Positions 57,530 through 64,000 of a stretch of DNA of 64,000 bases are shown here, in pieces. Under the pieces are notes generated by a model. The model searched no databases. It had not been told where the DNA came from and worked only from the letters and a program-made list of their open reading frames with translations. Numbering within the stretch: position 1 is the stretch's first letter; each line of letters opens with the position of its first letter. The position numbers were made by a program, and so were the translations under genes. Source of the DNA: Sepioteuthis lessoniana (Eukaryota > Mollusca > Cephalopoda > Myopsida > Loliginidae). Location of the stretch: contig OY757904.1 of NCBI GenBank assembly GCA_963585895.1, positions 64,391,203-64,455,202 of the forward strand, read 5' to 3'.

Positions 57530-58102
57530 GTTGGGTTGTTTGGTTTTATGGCATATCAACCTTTGTAGGTTATTTAACGCCAAATCCATTTTTATGTAAA
57601 TAATCTGTTCTATTGAAAACAGTTCAGTTTAGCATAAGTACACAGTTTAATTGTCAAAAACATTTCCATTTCAAACTATTCAAGCAGTTATATGTAATAA
57701 TTCAGTTAAGTGTAAATACAGTTTTAATATCGAAAAACAGTTCTATTTGAAATAATTCAGTTAAGCATAAGCACGCAGTTTAAATGTAAGTACGGTTTAA
57801 TTGTCAAAAACGTTTCTATTTCAAGCAATTTAGTTTACTCAATTCATTTTAGCATAAGTATGCTGTTCGTTCTATTCAACCCATAGATAGGGGCCTATCA
57901 GGTGCTAGCACTCTGGGCCAGAGTTGACCTGGGAGCGATGGCAATGAAGGGGTACTCTGCATTCCCCAAAGCTCCAGCACTGCTGGAACCTCACCATCAG
58001 ATTGTTTAGTGTCATATCAGGACACTCGTTAGGGCGGTCTTACCCCTCTGCAGAGGTGCAGTTAGTGTATTCTACAGCCCCAGCCGACTGGGCAAGCTGA
58101 CA
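57530..58102 (+). repeat. Mosaic repeat A, copy 3, most complete, inside D
   Basis: 5' module GTTTTATGGCATATCAACCT and GTAGGTTATTTAACGCCAAA; tandem zone of about five units on CAGTTTAGCATAAGTACACA and GTCAAAAACATTTCC; 3' block ACCCATAGATAGGGGCCTAT, GACCTGGGAGCGATGGCAAT, GCTGGAACCTCACCATCAGA, CCCCAGCCGACTGGGCAAGC. It splits a D copy, so it moves or has been copied as a unit. No tRNA-like promoter or open frame seen. Confidence 0.85.
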
Positions 58103-58510
58103 TTTGTATGACAGTAGGCGTCCTCGGATCTTCAGGACTCTTCTTTACATATTAGCTGAACTGAACAGTGTTGTGATCTGGATGGTCTCGATTCCTTCTC
58201 TGTCCCTCAGTCTCTTTTCTTGTTTGGGGGGATGATTCCAATTACACCAAGTACAACTGGTAACAATGTCATCTTAATATTCTTCAGATTGTTCAAATCT
58301 CTCGCAAGATCCAAGTATCGGTCAATCTTTTCGTTTTGTTATGCATTCATTCTGGTCTGCCGAATTGCAATATTCAATAAACAATAACTTATTATCTTGT
58401 TAATTAATACAAGGTTTGGTCTTCTGCCCCAGATTGAGTTGATTAGTTTGTATCTCAAAATCACACAGAACATTATAGGTCACATTGTAAAAGACAGATA
58501 CTGGTGTGTG
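58103..58510 (-). pseudogene. D-family LINE 3' fragment, resumed
   Basis: CGTCCTCGGATCTTCAGGAC, AACAGTGTTGTGATCTGGAT, CACCAAGTACAACTGGTAAC and GGTTTGGTCTTCTGCCCCAG are D 3' sequence on the minus strand. Confidence 0.78.
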
Positions 58511-58670
58511 TATATAACATTAGTCAGTACGATCCAGAAATAATATAAGTATATTAATATTATATATCATATATGGTTAATAGTATTAGTTCATTAAGCA
58601 TATATAATTTTAATATTATTCCGTACAGATATTTTTCATTAAATTATGTCCCTCAAATAGATAGTGTACT

Positions 58671-58673
<3 letters not shown>

Positions 58674-58738
<65 letters not shown>
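58674..58738. repeat. (TA)n microsatellite
   Basis: One of the longest TA runs in the window (about 32 units). Confidence 0.97.
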
Positions 58739-58739
<1 letters not shown>

Positions 58740-60452
58740 TGAATGTCTTCTTTACAAATTTCCAAGATTTTGTTCAGGTGTCATATCTATGATGGATAGT
58801 GGAGGCGGTGAATTACGCTCTAAGATAGAGCCGATAGTGCTTATCCTGGGTTAGTCATGGTCAAAACAGTTAGACTGTGTGTTTTTTTTTTAGTTTTGTT
58901 ATTGCAATCGGCTCGAAAGAAAAAAACCAAACCCTCTCTACTCCACCGAAAAAAAGGGTCGTTGAGTCCTGAGAGCAGCAGAGGGATTCGGTATATGCAC
59001 ATCTAAAAACAGAGTTAACTTAGAATTATTTATCTTAGATAGGAAGACGTGTTACCATACCATATGTAATAGTTTGTATAAAATAGGAATACTAAATATA
59101 TACCTGTGAGCAAATAAATGATTATAGACAAACAGAAAAGCATAATTAAAAGAAAATACAACGGAACATTGAAGATATGACTATGGTGAGAGTGAAATAT
59201 AAATTAATCAAATTTCAGAATTGAATAATCGATAAGGAGTTGATAAGCTTTCAAACAAATAAATCAAAGCAAATCATCAATCAGTAGAGAAAATAGGACA
59301 TTTATTTAAGCAACGTTTTAATTCTAATAATAGTAAATCAAATATCTGCTTATATGAAGAAGTAACCGTTAAAGTATCGTTGGGTTAATTTCTAAATGGC
59401 TGCCTAAATAAAAAGAGCAAAAATCAAGCAAAATTAAGTTGAAAAAATAATCGTGAGAACTCTGGAATTATATCTATGTCAAACATATTTTTCTATTTTT
59501 CTTGAATTTGAAAGCCGCGCAAAACGTGAATAACTTTATAAAAGATATTTATTCCAGGGTAAAAAGAGTGGAAGTTTATAATTCAAAAGCAAACAATTAA
59601 TGTTTAGCAATACTCATCATTACATTCTTCATTCTTTATAATCAATCCAAACATCTAATTTAGCAAGCCGAATCGAAAACTATGAAAAACGGTTTAGAAA
59701 TAAATCCGCATGAATTTAAACTACAATTGGCTAAAATGTTATCATAATAAGCACGTGCACTAATCAATTATTTTCAACAATCGTTCTTTAAATATATCAA
59801 ATAATCACCTGTTAATTAGTTTGTCATAATTACTTTCACGAACATATATATCATTTTGTAAACTTCTCCCTATCTTCAACCAAGCCACAGATTTATTTTT
59901 AAATGTTAATGCTCCGAATACAAAAATCAAAATAATACCTAATGACCACAAATTTACTTAAAACAATAAATAAACCATTTCTTTCATTGATTATTAATGC
60001 GATATCTTCAGAATTGTATTCTCTGTATAATGTTAATAATGGTTGCGTGGTGAATCTCTTTGATTAGTACGTAACAATACGTACCTGTTCAATAAAAATC
60101 ATCTTTATTCTGAGCAACTTAAACATAATACATTACTTCATAATGACGTAAGCAATGATAAATATCGATTTAGGTAGGGTGTATCGTTAGCCACATATTC
60201 GTTTAAAACTTAGAAAAGTAGATTCTAAAAGCATTTATGTTTATTTCATTTCATTGCAGTGTATTTATACGTATTAATTACTTGAAAATGTTAATTTATC
60301 TTGGAGATTTCTCATTAAGGAAGGGTATTTCACGGTTTAGTAATAATACTGGTGTCTACAAAAAATCAACACACACACACATGCGCACCCGCACGCGCAT
60401 CAGCGCGCAAACACGCATACACAAATACTCACAAATACGCACACTAATTATT
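58739..60452. other. Unique AT-rich stretch, CA-rich end
   Basis: No gene recognised. A degenerate CA/CG dinucleotide run lies at 60366-60450 (ACACACACACATGCGCACCC). Confidence 0.5.
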
Positions 60453-60454
60453 AT

Positions 60455-60545
60455 TTAACATCTTACGAGATTTTTACACCAGTTCTTACAAAAGGTTTTG
60501 ACTGATATCTGGGTGAGAGCAATTCACCTCAGATATCCTGGAATC
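60455..60545 (-). pseudogene. D-family LINE 3' tip
   Basis: ATTATTATTTAACATC precedes GATTTTTACACCAGTTCTT, GATATCTGGGTGAGAGCAAT and CACCTCAGATATCCTGGAAT, the D 3' end in inverse. Confidence 0.65.
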
Positions 60546-60818
60546 TGTGACAAAACAGTACAAAATAAAAGTTGTAATGTTACTGCACCAAATGGGACGT
60601 TGTACCATTACACCCCAAAAGTACATCAGTACCACCATGTGCTCGAACGTGTTAATGGCTGTATCGCTACATCTCAAGTCGTAGTAGGAACTTGTTGCAA
60701 GCTCACCGTGGAAAAAGTTGACGAACAACCGAAACTTTACTTTAGTTCACTAACAGAAAAGTTTATTCGCAAGTGCACTTTCTACTCGTCGCCAGGAGAA
60801 AGAAAAAGTGTATGAAAC
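60546..60818 (+). CDS. Possible exon: Cys-rich, sequon-rich open frame of unknown function
   Basis: The frame is open from 60498, but its first part lies in the D tip, so the non-transposon part starts near 60546. It has three N-glycosylation sequons in a row (NKS, NVT, NGT), then HYTPKVHQYHHVLERVNGC, IATSQVVVGTCCKLTVEKVD, and FIRKCTFYSSPGERKSV followed by TGA. Five to six Cys with a CC pair suggest a secreted, disulphide-bonded module, perhaps cystine-knot-like; no family was recognised. No ATG, clear acceptor (AAAACAG at about 60553 is weak) or polyadenylation signal supports it. Codon use looks less biased to A/T than the surroundings. Confidence 0.33.
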
Positions 60819-60829
60819 CTGAGTCGACC

Positions 60830-61291
60830 CCGTTATCCGGACAAAGAGAAACAGCAAATCATGAGAAGAGGAAGAGGGGGCAGACACAGACCTTAACTTG
60901 TCCTTCTAGTTTTCGATTGTAGTTTTAACGTGTTTTTTCGCTGACTTCGTCTTCAGAGGTTCGCATCTGGAGTTAGAACCCCTTTTCGGAGTACACCCCA
61001 AAATGGGAAACTTTCAAATATCTTCACATAGTAATGGCTCTTGTTCACTCGCATATTTAATCCTTCACGTCTGGCTGCTAAAGATTTTTCAAAAAGGAGT
61101 CGTCCTCTTAATTCTATCTGGTGGGGGAGGGAGGGACACATTCGTTTCCGCTCGTTCCTCAACTGCACAGAAAATTTAGGGCCTCCGATTTTTCCAGTCT
61201 TTTTTAATTACTGTAAACATTCACCTCAGAGGTCAGCTAGCCGTTTCCGTTGACTCACTGTCTGTTTTTTCTTATTGTTTTCCTCTCTCAC

Positions 61292-61326
<35 letters not shown>

Positions 61327-61384
61327 GTCTCTCTCCTTCTCTAGAAATTAGCCTCTCGTTCTCTTTATAAATTGGACCTACAAA
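60830..61384. other. Unique stretch, (CTGT)n near the end
   Basis: Purine-rich segment at 60840-60895 and (CTGT)n/(CT)n at about 61290-61340. A 71-codon minus frame (60953-61168) is unassigned. Confidence 0.5.
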
Positions 61385-61800
61385 ATCACGTTACAAATCT
61401 TCTTACTACCCTTGCTGATTATAAAAGTCATGGAGTGTGGATGGTCTCAATTTCTCCTCTGATCATTTTTCCAGATTATTGAAGACTCTTTCATGGGCAC
61501 CAAGTACGATTGATATTACCGTCACCTTCATATTCTAAATAATTATCAGGTCTCTAACATAGTCATGTTTATGGCCTTCTTTTATTTTTAATCCGTGGTC
61601 TATTGAAACAGCAAAATCTGAAGTTGTCATGTTATTTTAGTCCACTTGGTCTGGTCTTCAGGCTTAGATTGGATGTATATTAGATTAGATTGCTTGTATA
61701 TTAAAATTTCGGGGAATTTTGTGTATTTCCTTTTCCTGGGATGATTCTGGTTTTTGTTCATACAGATTTTATGAATGATAAAAAGAAATCTCAATAACTG
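61385..61800 (-). pseudogene. D-family LINE 3' fragment, diverged
   Basis: GTGTGGATGGTCTCAATTTC, GGGCACCAAGTACGATTGAT, CTTCAGGCTTAGATTGG and TTTTCCTGGGATGATTCTGG follow the D order on the minus strand. Ends in a poly(A)/T-rich stretch. Confidence 0.72.
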
Positions 61801-63109
61801 GAGTTTATATTTAAAAAAAAAAAAAAAAAAAAATTTTAAATGAAAATGACCTCCATTTATAGAACAATATTTTCCTTTGTCTGAATATAGGTTTACGGCA
61901 TTATCTGGGCCTCCTGGATTCGCGCCTGTCACACATCTATTTTTGTTGGGATTTTATAATTAATACAAATAATTAATACATTTTATTATCCTCAATTTTT
62001 GTAATTAATCTTCGTGGGGGTATTTGTGTTATTTCCACGTATCCTCGTGGTTACTTCGTATGATATTTCCTGAATTAATACTGCCCAAATTTATATAATG
62101 CAACATATATTATACGTGATCTCTTCTCATTAAACATTATTTAAAAAATATCATATATATGATTATTCTTTTTAGTATCCTATAAAATATTAACTTAAAA
62201 TGATTGTCTAATATAAATGTGGCTTGTAGGGATTTCCTTAACTGAACCTTTCCGAAATATTAAACAAATGCAATTTTCCCTGTACTTAGGAATAAACGAA
62301 CTAATTAGACTATGAATATCATTAGTAACGTAAACTCCAAACATTATTTTACAACTATGGAATCATTATACATATTTATGACCTTAGCTTCATCTGACAT
62401 ACGAATAAAATTGTCGTCTAAAATGCAGTGATGGTTTTGAATGTATTTTAGAACTGATTGCTTTTAATTCAGCAAATGTTGACAGATTTTGATGTTGACA
62501 GCCATGATTATTCCTATAGTTGCACATTAGCAGTATTCTAATTCAATGATTCCTCTGTTTTTTGCATTATTGATTTATTTCTCTAGTTCACTAACTAAAT
62601 ATTTCAGATGGTAGGGCAAATATTCAAATAAAATATTCATATTAAAAAAAAATATTTGTTTAATATCATTTCTCGCTCAGTCCGTGTATTATAAATTTAA
62701 AAAAAAAGAGAAACGTGTATTTCAACTATTAAATAAATAAATGAATAAATAAAATAAAAATAAAGGAATGAATAAATGAAATAAAACAAATTAAATTAAT
62801 AATATGAATGAATAGATTGATTAAAAACAGAAGAAAATGAAATAGAAAATTACAGCTTCGTATTTTTAAAAAGTGTGCTTTATAGTTTAAAGACTGTATT
62901 TTTTTGTTTTATGGCATACGAAAATTTGTAGGTTATTTAATACCAAATATATTTGTGTACAAGCAGGTTAATGGTTTAAAGTATATATAATTATTTCTGT
63001 GAAATAAACTGGAGTTATTTAGCTATATCAAAAGCTCTTCTGCTAAAAACTTACTGTTCAGAAGCTTATTTCACCAACAAGGTTAAATCTCTGTGGTTCC
63101 ACTATAGAA
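61801..63109. other. AT-rich stretch with A-rich simple repeats and a repeat A 5' module
   Basis: AAATAAATAAATGAATAAAT-type sequence at 62740-62830. TTTTATGGCATACGAAAATT and GTAGGTTATTTAATACCAAA at 62905-62950 are the repeat A / S1 shared module alone. Confidence 0.6.
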
Positions 63110-63121
63110 TTTATATTTTGG

Positions 63122-63353
63122 TTCTTTTTGTTTAATGGCATATCAACCATTGTAAGTTATTTAATGCCAAAGCCATTCTCCTAGAAGAACAGTAGTAGTA
63201 CTAATTAACCCATAGCTGGGAGGATAAGGGGGTTCATACCTTTCCCAAGGGTATTTGCCTGAAAGTCAACGTAATAGCGCAACTGGAGTACGAACTCACG
63301 TACTACGATTTCGCAGTCCATCGCTTTAACCATTACACCACGAAGACACCCCC
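63122..63353 (-). mobile_element. SINE S1, full-length, with target-site duplication
   Basis: Minus strand: GGGGGTGTCTTCGTGGTGTA head, GGACTGCGAAATCGTAGTA arm, B-box-like GAGTTCGTACTCC, body, end module GGTTGATATGCCATTAAACA. TTTATATTTTGG (63110-63121) and TTTATGTTTTGG (63354-63365) form an 11-of-12 target duplication. Confidence 0.9.
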
Positions 63354-63365
63354 TTTATGTTTTGG

Positions 63366-63949
63366 GGAGACTATGGTATTGTATCATTTTGGTACGTACT
63401 ATATTTCAGCGCATATATCACGGAACCAAAGGAATTCAAGCTTTGATAGGTAGTCAATGAAATTTGTAGTATTGTGGTAGTTGGTGAGCTAACACGTTGT
63501 TCATTGCTTTACTCCGTGTGTGATTTAAAAGCAACATCATTTAATTCGGCAAATTAGACTTTACGTTAAGAAATAAACCATTGTACTGCGAAAGCAACTA
63601 AAAGCTATTGTTCCGCAAAAGGGTAAGGAGCCGTTGGTCATAGTACAGAAACCACATTTTTCAAGGAATTTCAGTCGGTTTTCAAGAAACTCAATAATTA
63701 GGCAAGGTCAAATAGGCTAAAAACCGTGGATTCTGTGGCTCTCCTCTTAGCCATAAAAATGAATCTTACGAGTAGCTCTCGAAGAATATCAGACGAGTTC
63801 GGCATTTCGGGGTCCAGCAGGATATGTCAGATTTACCATCTCGACGAAAGCAACCGGTGTTGTCAACTGATGCCTCACGTTTCTATTATATTGCAAAATT
63901 TTTAACTCATTCTGAAATTTTATTATTTTTATTATCATTTACTCTTTTT
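63366..63949. other. Unique stretch
   Basis: No gene recognised. A TTATTTTTATTATC tract near 63922 precedes the next D tip. Confidence 0.5.
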
Positions 63950-64000
63950 TGTATTTTTCACACCAGCGTTAGCCAATTGTTTCACATTGCAGTTTGAGTG
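63950..64000 (-). pseudogene. D-family LINE 3' tip, continues beyond the window
   Basis: TATTTTTCACACCAGCGTTA and CAGTTTGAGTG at the window end match the D 3' end, preceded by a TTA-rich tract. Confidence 0.75.

Noticed and set aside
58573..58854. Frames with Ile-Tyr repeats (also at 3238, 3920, 16872, 18704, 46300, 47494)
   Set aside because: They are translations of (TA)n microsatellites.

Overview
This is eukaryotic, AT-rich, gene-poor DNA made mostly of dead retroelements, SINEs, satellites and microsatellites, with one 200-base assembly gap (46059-46258). No bacterial-style operon, rRNA or true tRNA gene was seen. The non-LTR families, four tRNA-derived SINE families and the very dense (TA)n and (TAA)n repeats suggest a cephalopod mollusc, probably an octopus. 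That assignment is inference from remembered repeat families, not proof.

Layout. 1-19,000: mostly unique AT-rich DNA with scattered old insertions: an RTE-like LINE tail, SINEs, a Penelope-like GIY-YIG fragment beside a SINE with a hammerhead-core-like tail, a possible solo LTR, and a CTCF-like site at 18350. 19,300-26,600: a 39-bp hairpin minisatellite, an R2-like reverse transcriptase/endonuclease relic, and fragments of a second endonuclease-bearing LINE family (here called D, R4/Dong-like). 26,905-32,910: a 6-kb satellite of 62.4 copies of a strictly 96-bp unit whose first part matches the tail of SINE family S1. 34,047-34,690: the longest clean RTE-like 3' fragment. 36,437-40,560: about eight D copies in a row, all on the minus strand. 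42,847-43,648: a possible two-exon 69-residue gene, the best cellular gene candidate. 43,845-45,100: a pyrimidine-rich repeat field split by a fold-back SINE. 47,900-55,560: more D copies, including the longest ones, with nested SINE and LINE insertions. 56,160-58,510: a degenerate tandem array and a mosaic repeat inserted into D. 60,546-60,815: a cysteine-rich, sequon-rich open frame that may be an exon.

How the parts interact. D copies sit next to TAA/TTA repeats, which are also the D 3' tail, so new copies can land in old tails and build same-strand clusters. S1 and S2 inserted one after the other into a D copy with readable target-site duplications. S4 inserted into S3. The S1 tail module (TTTAATGGCATATCAA) recurs in S1, in mosaic repeat A and in every unit of the 96-bp satellite, linking three otherwise unrelated repeat classes. 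S3 copies carry a CUGANGA-stem-GAAAC core, and two of them are bounded by near-perfect inverted repeats. Family letters (D, S1-S4, A) are local labels. All homology calls come from reading the sequence, without database searches.
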